Origin: CAZUAQ01 sp964618455
GTDB taxonomy: Bacteria; Planctomycetota; Phycisphaerae; UBA1845; PWPN01
DNA length: 64,000 bases
Direction of reading: 5' to 3'
Assembly (NCBI GenBank): GCA_964618455.1
Contig: CAZUAQ010000015.1
Coordinates: forward strand, 1-64,000
In this document: piece by piece, positions 52,151-60,742 of the stretch
Numbering within the stretch: the stretch's first letter is position 1
Layout of the letters: each line of letters starts with the position of its first letter
Notes under the pieces: model-generated
Seen by the model: the letters and a program-made list of their open reading frames with translations, nothing else
What the model was told of the DNA's origin: nothing
Database searches by the model: none
Position numbers and translations under genes: made by a program

Positions 52151-54754
52151 ATGCAGGCAAGTGATCAGCGCGTCTTGCGAATTAACCACCATTGGCAGAA
52201 CCGAGCACGTGGCAGAGCAGCGGTCGCATGCCTGGTGTGGATCGCGGCGCTAAGTGTCGGTACGCGTACTGCCCGGTCCGCCACAGCCGTGGACGATCAG
52301 ATCAACTTCGTCGTCATCAACAGTACGAACCATGTCATCGATGTTCTGGCCAACGATCTCGATCTTGGTGGAGAGGTCGTGACTGCTATACCTGCTCAGC
52401 CCGCCAACGGCCAGGTGCAGATCATCGCCGGGGGCACGCAGGTGGCCTACACACCGGACACCGCGTACTGCAACGACGCCATCCCGAGTCCTCCGGATGT
52501 GTTCATGTATCAGCTCTCCGGCGGCAGCGTAGCGACGGTCAGCGTGGTCGTGGCGTGCCCGTTTGTGTTGAAAGATCCGGGCAGCTTTGACACGGAGGGG
52601 GATCCGAACGTTCTGAGCTGGTACGAGGCGCGGGCTTTCTGTCGAACGCAAGTCGGGACGGACATCGCGCATAGCAAGTGTGATCAGGCGAACCCGGGCG
52701 GCGGCATGAGCGCGACGAACGGCAACTCGTGTCCGGACATTCCCGCCTGTCTGCCGACGGACTCGCCGACTCGTTGCGGCCGACGTCAAATCCTGGAGAT
52801 GCAACGCATCGCCCAAGAATCACGGCTGAACATATGGACGGGCATCCGATGGTTCATTCGGCTGTGCAGTCCCAACGGAGCCGGATGCCAGCTCGAGAGG
52901 CGATTCACCTGGGTGGATGGTACGCCGTTGGAAGAAGGTAATTCGGCTTTTCCTTTTTACGGTCCACTGTCTGAATTCTATCTGAACGGGGATACTACGC
53001 TTCAATCGTGTGGATTTATGCGCGGCCGCTACGCTGAGGGGTACTTGGGCTGTACGTGCGTCGGCGGCGGAAACGACGGTCTGGCTTGCGACGGCTCGGA
53101 TGATTCCTGCCCGGGAGGCGATTGCCTGGATACGGAGGGTTACCCCTGCAACCTTTGCGGATGTTACGCGGGACCCGTCAATCAGGGGAAGCCGTGTGAT
53201 GAAACCGGTGATTGCGGCAACAACGGGGTGTGCTTCGACGCCGGCGAGTACGGTGTGGATTGCGTCGGGTCCAACTTTGGAATGCTGGCCCATGAAGAAT
53301 GTGATAATGCGTCACCCACATTTTTTCCCGTGACCCATGTACTTTGTGATAATCCGAAACTTGGGTTTGAAGTGTGCGGGTGCGACGATCCGAATGACTG
53401 TCCGGCCGGCTTTAATTCGTGCGGCCCGGGAAAGACGTGCAGCAGTACGAATGTCTGTTGGCCTGCGGGGCAGGGGCAAGAAGGCGATCCGTGCGAGTTT
53501 CCCAACGACTGTGCGGCCGGACTCTCGTGCGACGTTTCGTGTACATTCGACCAGGAGTGCAGCCATACGGACGACGCCGGTTGGCCGATCTACTATCCGG
53601 AGGCGCATGGCACGCACACGTGCATGCCGACGATACCGGCCATGCTGGGTGACAGCGACGATGATGGGTTTCACGATCAGGAGGAAGGGTGCCCGCTTGA
53701 TCCCAACAAAGTCACGCCGGGGGATTGCGGGTGCGGTGCGGTGGAGGTCGATTGTGACAACAATCTGATCTCCGATTGCATCGACCTTGACCATCCGGCT
53801 CGGTTTGAAGGCTTCGCATCGGGGGTTGGGGCGTTTCAGCTTAACGGCACGGCGAGTGTCGACAGCGAAAGCATCCGGCTGACGGAAGCAGTTCAAGCAC
53901 AAAACGGATCGGTGATCTTCGAGCCTGTGTCGAGCGTGCCGATCGACAGCTTTACCGTGACGTACGATTTCTTCATGGGCGGTGGTACCGGCGCGGACGG
54001 CATGAGCTTCGCGCTGATCGATGCCGACGTGACGGACGATACGATCCTGCTCGGTGAGGGTGGGGCCAATCAGCCATTCGTCGTCAGCCTGGACACGTAT
54101 CGCTGGAATCCTGCCGGCGGAAATCACGCTCTCTTGCGGAGTTATGGCGCGACACTGGCTGATGTGTTGGTCGCTCAGCCATTGGATGACGCAACGTGGC
54201 AGAAGGCTTCGATCACCTTTGAAGCCGGCGCCGCGACACTGGTGTTGACGGATGCGAACGGCGTCGACACGACGATCTTTTCGTCGGTGTCGGTTCCCGG
54301 ATGGTCAGCCATTCGGGCGCGTTACGGATTCGGCGCTCGCACGGGAGGGGCGACCAATGAGCACCGCGTGGATAACGTCCGCTTCACAGCCACGTCGCTG
54401 ACCAACGACTGCAACGGTAACAGCACGCCCGATCCATGCGACCCCGACGCGGACGGCGATGGCGTGATTGACGACTGCGATCTCTGTCCCGGTACGGTTT
54501 CCGGTGCGACGGTTGACGTGGAAGGCTGTCCCGATCCTTCGATTCCAGCCGACTTCGACGATGACGGCGACGTGGACGCCCACGATGTGGATGCGTTTAT
54601 CGCATGTGCTTCCGGTCCGACCGTGCCCATCGCGGGCGGCTGCGAGGACAAGGATCTCGACAACGACGGTGACGGAGATCAATCCGACTTCGCGATCGTG
54701 CAGCGCTGCCTGAGCGGTGAGAATATTCCGGGCGATCCGAACTGTGCGGATTAG
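52151..54754 (+). CDS. Secreted lectin-like protein with dockerin-like C-terminus
   Basis: The 867-residue product has AAAGGAG before its ATG and a signal peptide (AVACLVWIAALSVGTRTARS). An Ig/cadherin-like domain comes first, then a probable C-type-lectin-like domain (SWYEARAFCRTQ, IWTGIRW, FTWVDGTPL), a Cys-rich region of about 250 residues, an L-type-lectin-like domain (SFTVTYDFFMGGGTGADGM to RVDNVRFT), and a C-terminal module with DxDxDG calcium loops (DFDDDGDVDAHD and DLDNDGDGDQSD) ending in GENIPGDPNCAD. The last module resembles type I dockerins and could attach the protein to a scaffold. Sugar binding is inferred. Confidence 0.72.
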   Translation: MQASDQRVLRINHHWQNRARGRAAVACLVWIAALSVGTRTARSATAVDDQINFVVINSTNHVIDVLANDLDLGGEVVTAIPAQPANGQVQIIAGGTQVAYTPDTAYCNDAIPSPPDVFMYQLSGGSVATVSVVVACPFVLKDPGSFDTEGDPNVLSWYEARAFCRTQVGTDIAHSKCDQANPGGGMSATNGNSCPDIPACLPTDSPTRCGRRQILEMQRIAQESRLNIWTGIRWFIRLCSPNGAGCQLERRFTWVDGTPLEEGNSAFPFYGPLSEFYLNGDTTLQSCGFMRGRYAEGYLGCTCVGGGNDGLACDGSDDSCPGGDCLDTEGYPCNLCGCYAGPVNQGKPCDETGDCGNNGVCFDAGEYGVDCVGSNFGMLAHEECDNASPTFFPVTHVLCDNPKLGFEVCGCDDPNDCPAGFNSCGPGKTCSSTNVCWPAGQGQEGDPCEFPNDCAAGLSCDVSCTFDQECSHTDDAGWPIYYPEAHGTHTCMPTIPAMLGDSDDDGFHDQEEGCPLDPNKVTPGDCGCGAVEVDCDNNLISDCIDLDHPARFEGFASGVGAFQLNGTASVDSESIRLTEAVQAQNGSVIFEPVSSVPIDSFTVTYDFFMGGGTGADGMSFALIDADVTDDTILLGEGGANQPFVVSLDTYRWNPAGGNHALLRSYGATLADVLVAQPLDDATWQKASITFEAGAATLVLTDANGVDTTIFSSVSVPGWSAIRARYGFGARTGGATNEHRVDNVRFTATSLTNDCNGNSTPDPCDPDADGDGVIDDCDLCPGTVSGATVDVEGCPDPSIPADFDDDGDVDAHDVDAFIACASGPTVPIAGGCEDKDLDNDGDGDQSDFAIVQRCLSGENIPGDPNCAD

Positions 54755-54833
54755 GGGGAGAGGATCATGAGAGCGCTTGCGCCTTGTGGCCTGAGCCGCG
54801 ATTACCTTTGAAATTCAAGGAAAGGAACCTGAT

Positions 54834-56942
54834 ATGAGTTTACGAACGATCGGAAAGACATTGATTATTGTGCTGGCGGTGTTTCCCAGCGTGACGTCGG
54901 GCGCCGACTACGTCTGGGACGGCTCTCGCACTTCCACCAACTGGAACGCCCTGGGCCCCGGCTTCGAATTCGATACCAATTGGACGGCGTCTCTCTTCTT
55001 TCCCGACTCCAACGACACCGTCACCTTTCCCGAAACGGCGGCCGACTTTATCGTCACGCTCAACGGCAACCGCTCGGTCCTGTCCGCCACGTTCTCCGGC
55101 GCGAATGGTTACACGCTCAACGACGACACGCTGACGCTGCTTACCGGCGACCTGACCGCCACCGGCACGGCCACGCACACGATCAACAGCAACGTGACCC
55201 TGGGCAGCGCCGGCAACTGGAACATCGCCGGCGACCTGATCCTCAACGGTAATCTGACGGGCGGGCTCAACCTCGAACTGCCCGGCACGGGCTCGCTGAC
55301 GCACACGGCCGGCACGAGTTCGCTCAACAAGGTGACCATCGGACCGGCCCAAACGGTGAATCTCACCGGCGGCAGCCTTTCCGCCACGGCCGGCCTGGAC
55401 AACTCGGCGGGCGGAACGCTCAATCACCGCGATGGCGCGCTCAATATCTCCGGCAGCGGCTTCCTCCCCACCGCCGGCACCAGCGACTACACTATCGACG
55501 GCCCCACGGACGCCGATCTCCCCCACCTGACCCTCGGTGAAGGCGCCACCCTCAACACCCTCAGACTCACCGTCGGCGATGACGAAAACGGCGCACTCAC
55601 CCTCATCGACGGCGCCGTCGTCAACAGCACTGGAGGCAACGTCGGCGACTTCACCACCAGCCTCGGCTCTGTCACCGTCTCGGGCACTGACCCCATCGGC
55701 GACCCCTCCACCTGGGACATAACAGGTTTACTCGAACTGGGCGGCGACGGCACGACTCTGCTCATCGACGGCGGTGGGCAGGTCTCCGCATCCTCCATCG
55801 ATATTGCTCGGACCACGACCGAGGACGCCTCGGTCACCGTCAGCGGAACGGACTCCAACGGCAACCCATCGGCCCTGACCGTCAGCGGCCAACTCCGCCT
55901 GGCCAACGGCTACCCCAGTGACGCATCGCTCGACATCCTCGACGGGGCCCACGTATCCAACAACAGCGCCTCACTCGGCCCCAACGACAATGACTCCTCC
56001 AGTATCGACGTCCTGGTGAGTGGAGCCGATTTCAACAACAATCCCGCCACCTGGACCAGCAGCGGCGACCTGGACGTCGGCACGAGCGACCTGGATTACA
56101 CCTCGACGAGAGTCGACATCGACACCGGCGGCCTTGTCACCGTCTCGGGAACCGCCGCCGTAAACCTCAGCGGGCGCGTCCGCCTTCAGGGCGGCACGTT
56201 CATCGCCTCGACCATCGATCACACCAATGGCGGCATGTTCAACTTCACCTCCGGTGAGCTCAACGTGGATAACTTCGAGGGGGTGTTGGTGCAGAACGGC
56301 GGCACGCTCTCGATCGGAGATTCGCCCGGCCAGACGAACATCTCGCAGGACTACACGCTCAACGCCGGGTCGCTGGACATCGAACTCGGCGGGACCGCGC
56401 CGGGTGTCGAGCACGATCAACTCGCGGTCACCGGCACGGCCAACTTGGGCGGCACACTCGATGTATCTTACGACAACTTCACCGCGACGCCGGGGCAGTC
56501 GTTTGTCATTCTCACCGCCGGCACGCTCTCAGGTACGTTTGGCACGGTCAACTACCCCGACGGACAACCCTGGACCATTGAGTACGACACCAATGCCGGA
56601 ACGGTAACGGTCACGGTTCCCTGTCCGGATGGCGACGCCGACGACGACGGGGTGTGTGATAGTAACGATCTCTGCCCGAATACGGTTCCCGGTGCGCCGG
56701 TGGATGGTGATGGCTGTCCTTCGCCCGCGATCCCGGCCGACTTCGATAACGACGGCGACGTGGATGGCGATGATGTCGACGCGTTTGAGGCGTGTGCCTC
56801 CGGACCGGCCGTCCCCATCGCGGGCGGCTGTGAGAGCAAGGATCTCGACAATGACGGTGACGGAGATCAATCCGACTTCGCGGTCGTGCAACGCTGTCTG
56901 AGCGGTGAGAATATTCCTGGCGATCCGAACTGTGCGGAATGA
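54834..56942 (+). CDS. Secreted beta-strand-repeat protein with dockerin-like C-terminus
   Basis: The 702-residue product has a signal peptide (TLIIVLAVFPSVTSG) and a long run of beta-strand repeats of the autotransporter-associated type (W-DG near the N-terminus, then many TVSGTDSNGNPS-like units, and LNAGSLDIELGG-TFGTVNY), which usually form a beta-solenoid. From residue about 600 it changes into a thrombospondin-type/dockerin-like module: CPDGDADDDGVCDSND, then DFDNDGDVDGDD and DLDNDGDGDQSD, ending GENIPGDPNCAE. The stop is followed by an out-of-frame PEP-CTERM-like remnant, suggesting the tail was exchanged. Function unknown; probably extracellular. Confidence 0.72.
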   Translation: MSLRTIGKTLIIVLAVFPSVTSGADYVWDGSRTSTNWNALGPGFEFDTNWTASLFFPDSNDTVTFPETAADFIVTLNGNRSVLSATFSGANGYTLNDDTLTLLTGDLTATGTATHTINSNVTLGSAGNWNIAGDLILNGNLTGGLNLELPGTGSLTHTAGTSSLNKVTIGPAQTVNLTGGSLSATAGLDNSAGGTLNHRDGALNISGSGFLPTAGTSDYTIDGPTDADLPHLTLGEGATLNTLRLTVGDDENGALTLIDGAVVNSTGGNVGDFTTSLGSVTVSGTDPIGDPSTWDITGLLELGGDGTTLLIDGGGQVSASSIDIARTTTEDASVTVSGTDSNGNPSALTVSGQLRLANGYPSDASLDILDGAHVSNNSASLGPNDNDSSSIDVLVSGADFNNNPATWTSSGDLDVGTSDLDYTSTRVDIDTGGLVTVSGTAAVNLSGRVRLQGGTFIASTIDHTNGGMFNFTSGELNVDNFEGVLVQNGGTLSIGDSPGQTNISQDYTLNAGSLDIELGGTAPGVEHDQLAVTGTANLGGTLDVSYDNFTATPGQSFVILTAGTLSGTFGTVNYPDGQPWTIEYDTNAGTVTVTVPCPDGDADDDGVCDSNDLCPNTVPGAPVDGDGCPSPAIPADFDNDGDVDGDDVDAFEACASGPAVPIAGGCESKDLDNDGDGDQSDFAVVQRCLSGENIPGDPNCAE
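56536..56942 (+). repeat. 407-base duplicated segment, copy 1 (in-gene dockerin-like tail)
   Basis: This stretch, from TTTGGCACGG through the stop codon, is repeated at 59378-59784 with the same length and about eight differences (about 98% identical). A more distant copy ends the gene at 54480-54754. Confidence 0.9.
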
Positions 56943-57066
56943 AGGGCGATACGGCTATGCGGCGGGCCTGGTGAATGGCGACCCCGAGCCGGCATCGGTG
57001 GCGCTGCTGATGCTCGGTGGGCTGGCGCTGCTCATGCCGAGCGGTATGCCCGGCTCGAGAAACTGA
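56902..57066 (+). pseudogene. PEP-CTERM sorting-signal remnant
   Basis: In the +1 frame relative to the preceding gene, positions 56968-57034 encode LVNGDPEPASVALLMLGGLALL, with the PEP motif and hydrophobic helix of a PEP-CTERM signal. The normal basic tail is lost: the frame continues MPSGMPGSRN and stops at 57066. A two-base loss after the helix would explain this. No start or signal precedes it, so I read it as the left-over end of a protein whose tail was replaced. Confidence 0.65.
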
Positions 57067-57100
57067 TGTCGACACGCGAACTCGAACAGGAGGACCTGAA

Positions 57101-59332
57101 ATGAATCTTTCGAAGCACACTTCTCGAATTATCCAGAATCTGCTCACCGCGGTGGTCTGTGCGGCCGTCTTGTCGGGATCCGCAAGGACCGCCCACGCCC
57201 AGACGCCGCTGGGAGCCGTGTGGACGTATCAAGGAAAGCTTGAACTGAGCAGCTCGCCGGTCGATGACACCGCCGATTTCGAGTTCTCTCTCTGGGACGC
57301 CGACGTGAACGGCAACCAGATCGACTCGACGCAGACGGTCAGCAACGTCGAGATCGTGGACGGGTTGTTCACGGTCGAGCTCGACTTCGGCGCGGATGCA
57401 TTCAACGGCGACGCCCGCTGGCTGGAGATATGGGTACGTAGTCCGCACGACCCAAGCGACTTAACGTCGTATGAACTTCTCAGTCCGCGCCAGCCGCTGA
57501 CGGCGGCGCCGTATGCCCTCTTCGCCCTCGACAGCGGAGGTGGGGGCACGGGCGACGGCCATTCGCTCGACGCCGTCGATGGCACGCCGACTGACGCGGT
57601 GTTCGTCGACAACGACGGCAACGTCGGGATCGGGACCACCACCCCCGGAGTTCCGCTCGACGTGTATGGATCCTTGCGTGTGAGTCGCGCCGAACAACTT
57701 GATCAGGCACACACAACAGGGGTGGGCTTCATTACAGAACTCTCCATTGGCCAATCTTTTACAGCCGGCTCGAGCGGCCCCCTGACCAGAATCGATGTCC
57801 GCACCTTGGCTGCCAGCCTGTCGTCAGGGGGTACATTGTCGATTTATGAAGGCAACGGCTACGGAGGCACCTTGCTGACAACCCAACCGTACACGTGGCC
57901 CGTCGGGCAGAACATGTGGATAGCCAATACGCTGGTCAACCCGGTCAGTGTGTCGGCGGGCCAGCAGTACACGTTTCGGTTCCAGAGTTCGGACGGCAGC
58001 ATGCGGCTTGCTATGGACGGCGAGGGCGGTTATCCCCTGGGCTCCCTGATCGACTACCCCGATTATGACCTGCGATTCCGCACCTACGTGATTCCGGATT
58101 CAGCCCCGGCGCTTGCTGTCACTGATTTGGGGAACGTCGGTATCGGGACGACCTCTCCCTCCCGGCTCCTCGACGTCAACGGTACGGCCAAGATCGGCGG
58201 CAGCCTGTTTTTCGATTCGCCGAGCACCTTCGAGGTGGCCCACGAGAACAACACGGGTATGCGCATCGATCCGGTCGCGAACAGCGTCCACCTCGAGGCG
58301 GACAATCTCCTCGGTCTCACGCTGACCGCTGGCGGGAACGTCGGCATCGGTACGTCAGACCCACTCCGACGGCTTCACGTCGAAGAGACCGGGGACGGTG
58401 AGAACAACGTGATCAGACTCACTCGCAAAGCCCAGTCCAGCAGCGATTCGCAGTCCGTCACCTTTTGGCTCGACCCGACAAATGAGGTCTTCAAGTTGGA
58501 TGTGGGAGGCAATGGAAACGCAGCGGCGAGGATCCACCTGGGGGACTCCAGTAGTCCTGACAACGACGTGACGATGCTCGGCAACGTCGGCATCGGAACG
58601 GCTACTCCCACGCGCGGAAAGGTCGATATCGAGGGATTCGAAAACCACACGCCCGGTCCATTTGGCTACCTGAACGACACCGGAGGCTCGGGAACCAATC
58701 CCGGCACGGGTCCAACCACCTACTCACTGTACGCCTCGCATCGCATCGCCGCGAGCGAGTTCAACGCCCATTCCGACGCGCGGATCAAAAACGTGCTCGG
58801 GCGATCCGACGGCGACGCGGACCTCAACACGCTGATGCGGATCAAGGTGACGGATTACACGATGGCCGACACCGTGGCCCATGGCGACCGGCCTCGCAAG
58901 AAGGTGATCGGCCAGCAGGTCAGCAAGGTCTTCCCGCAGGCGGTTACGACCTCGACCAACGTTGTCCCGGACATCTATCGCCTGGGCGATGCCGAGTCCT
59001 GCTGGATCCGGCTGGACTCGCCCGTCGAGCCGCCGTTGCGGTCTGGCGATCAAGTTCGGCTGATCACCGGCGACGGCGCCGCGCTTCACGAAGTGCTCGA
59101 CGTGAAGGAAGACGGATTTCGGGTGTCAGCGTCTGTCAGTGGAAGCGTCTTTGTGTACGGCCGACAGGTGGATGACTTCCATCACGTCGACTACGAAGCG
59201 ATTGCCATGCTCAACGTCTCCGCGACGCAGGCGCTCAACGAGCAGCTCAGTGAAAAGGACGCCGAGATCAAGGCGCTGAACGAACGCCTGGCCCGGCTCG
59301 AAGCGCTCGTCGAGCGGCTGTCTTCGGAGTGA
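57101..59332 (+). CDS. Second secreted modular protein with S74-type C-terminal chaperone
   Basis: The 743-residue product starts after AGGAGG and has a signal peptide (LLTAVVCAAVLSGSARTAHA). The N-terminal domain (TPLGAVWTYQGKLELSSSPVDDTADFEFSLWDADVNGNQ to LSPRQPLTAAPYALFAL) matches the first S74 protein. A DUF-like jelly-roll stretch, VGIGT repeats and the shared HVEETGDGENN module follow. From about residue 557 SEFNAHSDARIKNV begins an S74 chaperone with the Ser-Asp-x-Arg-x-Lys pattern, and the end is a coiled coil (EQLSEKDAEIKALNERLARLEALVERL). Trimerisation and self-cleavage are family predictions. An orphan dockerin-like fragment follows at once. Confidence 0.78.
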   Translation: MNLSKHTSRIIQNLLTAVVCAAVLSGSARTAHAQTPLGAVWTYQGKLELSSSPVDDTADFEFSLWDADVNGNQIDSTQTVSNVEIVDGLFTVELDFGADAFNGDARWLEIWVRSPHDPSDLTSYELLSPRQPLTAAPYALFALDSGGGGTGDGHSLDAVDGTPTDAVFVDNDGNVGIGTTTPGVPLDVYGSLRVSRAEQLDQAHTTGVGFITELSIGQSFTAGSSGPLTRIDVRTLAASLSSGGTLSIYEGNGYGGTLLTTQPYTWPVGQNMWIANTLVNPVSVSAGQQYTFRFQSSDGSMRLAMDGEGGYPLGSLIDYPDYDLRFRTYVIPDSAPALAVTDLGNVGIGTTSPSRLLDVNGTAKIGGSLFFDSPSTFEVAHENNTGMRIDPVANSVHLEADNLLGLTLTAGGNVGIGTSDPLRRLHVEETGDGENNVIRLTRKAQSSSDSQSVTFWLDPTNEVFKLDVGGNGNAAARIHLGDSSSPDNDVTMLGNVGIGTATPTRGKVDIEGFENHTPGPFGYLNDTGGSGTNPGTGPTTYSLYASHRIAASEFNAHSDARIKNVLGRSDGDADLNTLMRIKVTDYTMADTVAHGDRPRKKVIGQQVSKVFPQAVTTSTNVVPDIYRLGDAESCWIRLDSPVEPPLRSGDQVRLITGDGAALHEVLDVKEDGFRVSASVSGSVFVYGRQVDDFHHVDYEAIAMLNVSATQALNEQLSEKDAEIKALNERLARLEALVERLSSE
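58373..58602 (+). repeat. Module shared with the first S74 gene, copy 2
   Basis: Matches 50031-50260, about 85-90% by eye and without visible gaps; it encodes HVEETGDGENN through SPDNDVTMLGN. Confidence 0.75.
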
Positions 59333-59377
59333 TTGCTGAGGATATGGCAAACGTTAGCCCGCGCTCGGTCCGGTATC

Positions 59378-59784
59378 CGTTTGGCACGGTCAACTACCCC
59401 GACGGACAACCCTGGACCACTGAGTACGACACCAATGCCGGAACGGTAACGGTCACGGTTCCCTGTCCGGATGGCGACGCCGACGACGACGGGGTGTGTG
59501 ATAGTAACGATCTCTGCCCGAATACGGTTCCCGGTGCGCCGGTGGATGGTGATGGCTGTCCTTCGCCCGCGATCCCGGCCGACTTCGATAACGACGGCGA
59601 CGTGGATGGCGATGATGTCGACGCGTTTGAGGCGTGTGCCTCCGGACCGGCCGTCCCCATCGCGGGCGGCTGTGAGAGCAAGGATCTCGACAACGACGGT
59701 GACGGAGATCAATCCGACTTCGCGGTCGTGCAACGCTGCCTGAGCGGTGAGAACGTTCCGGGCGATCCGAACTGCGCGGATTGA
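59378..59784 (+). pseudogene. Orphan copy of a dockerin-like tail (407-base duplication, copy 2)
   Basis: The segment repeats 56536-56942 with about eight changes and no gap. The frame is open from a GTG at 59329 that overlaps the S74 gene stop (GTGA), giving up to 151 residues: a stub of beta-strand repeat (GTVNYPDGQPWTTEYD), the thrombospondin-like CPDGDADDDGVCDSND and two calcium loops, ending GENVPGDPNCAD. It has no signal peptide of its own. The intact frame suggests a recent event, or a function reached by coupled translation or read-through. I favour an insertion remnant. Confidence 0.6.
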
Positions 59785-59794
59785 GCAGATCGCG

Positions 59795-59831
59795 CGTTCC
59801 GATCACATATGAAGGAATTCGGATCGGAACG
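59795..59831. other. Long inverted repeat after the orphan dockerin copy
   Basis: CGTTCCGATC (59795-59804) and GATCGGAACG (59822-59831) are exact inverted copies around a 17-base loop. A second small palindrome GCGATA-CA-TATCGC lies at 59844-59857. Confidence 0.5.
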
Positions 59832-59878
59832 TGATCAGCCCTTGCGATACATATCGCAGCATGAGCACACTTCACTGT

Positions 59879-59902
59879 GAATGGGGTCAATCGACCCCGT
59901 TC
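59879..59902. terminator. Hairpin between convergent genes
   Basis: GAATGGGGTC and GACCCCGTTC pair (ten pairs, one wobble) around AATC. It lies between the orphan dockerin copy and the 3' end of the convergent HAD gene. No T tract, so it may be a Rho-independent-like end or another structure. Confidence 0.4.
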
Positions 59903-59947
59903 ACAAGTATGCTCAAGCCCGCTCCGACAACCTCAGGCCGCCTGACC

Positions 59948-60742
59948 TCAGGCCGCCGCGGTGACGGTGTGCAGGATCTCGGAATTCAGCAGGTCGGCCA
60001 CGGAATCCACGACGATGTCCGGGCGGTAGGCGTAGTGGGCGAGTTCTTCGCGTTTCGTGCCACCGGAGAGCACCAGCACCGTGCGGTAGCCCATCTGAAC
60101 ACCGCCGAGGATGTCGGTCTCCATCGTGTCGCCGATCATCGTCGTCTCACCCGTGGTCAGGCCCATCGCCTTGCGAGCCTCCCGCATCATGACGGGGCTG
60201 GGCTTGCCGACGCTGAACGCCTGGGCTCCGGTCGCGGATTCCAGCATCGCCACCAGCGCGCCACACCCCATCCGCGTCCCGCCGTTGGCGGTCGGGCAGC
60301 TCGCGTCCAGGTTCGTGGCGATGAGCTTTGCACCTCGGAGAAGCATCTGGATGGCGGTATCGATCATCTCCATGCTGAGCGTCCGCCCTTCCCCGACGAC
60401 CACGTAATCCGGATCGTGGTCGACGATTGCGTACCCATTGGAATGCAACGCATTCAGCAGACCGCCTTCGCCGATCACGTAGGCGGTGCCGTAAGGCTTC
60501 TGCCGGGCGAGAAACTGGGCCGTCGCCATGGCGCACGTGTAGATATGATCGTCCTCGATATTGAATCCCATGCGGCGCAGTTTCGTCGCCACGTCGCGAC
60601 GCGTCCGCTGGCTGTTGTTGGTCACGAAGAGAAACGGAATCTCCGCCTCCCGAAGCTCGTTAATGAATCGATCCGCATCGGGGATCATCTGACTCCCCCG
60701 GTAGATCACGCCATCCATGTCGATCAGGAATCCTTGTTTCAT
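59948..60742 (-). CDS. HAD-superfamily phosphatase (NagD-like)
   Basis: The 264-residue protein has HAD motifs: LIDMDGVIYRG at the N-terminus, FVTNNSQRTR (motif II), GKPSPVMM with Lys (motif III) and IGDTMETDI (motif IV), with the C2-type cap of NagD enzymes between. NagD dephosphorylates nucleotide monophosphates and similar molecules. Two copies of CCTCAGGCCGCC (59931-59957) cover its 3' end; the second carries its stop codon. Confidence 0.92.
   Translation of the reverse strand: MKQGFLIDMDGVIYRGSQMIPDADRFINELREAEIPFLFVTNNSQRTRRDVATKLRRMGFNIEDDHIYTCAMATAQFLARQKPYGTAYVIGEGGLLNALHSNGYAIVDHDPDYVVVGEGRTLSMEMIDTAIQMLLRGAKLIATNLDASCPTANGGTRMGCGALVAMLESATGAQAFSVGKPSPVMMREARKAMGLTTGETTMIGDTMETDILGGVQMGYRTVLVLSGGTKREELAHYAYRPDIVVDSVADLLNSEILHTVTAAA

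Noticed and set aside
49095..59332. Idea that the S74-chaperone genes belong to a prophage
   Set aside because: They have signal peptides and no capsid, tail, integrase or lysis gene is near; S74 domains also occur in non-phage surface proteins.
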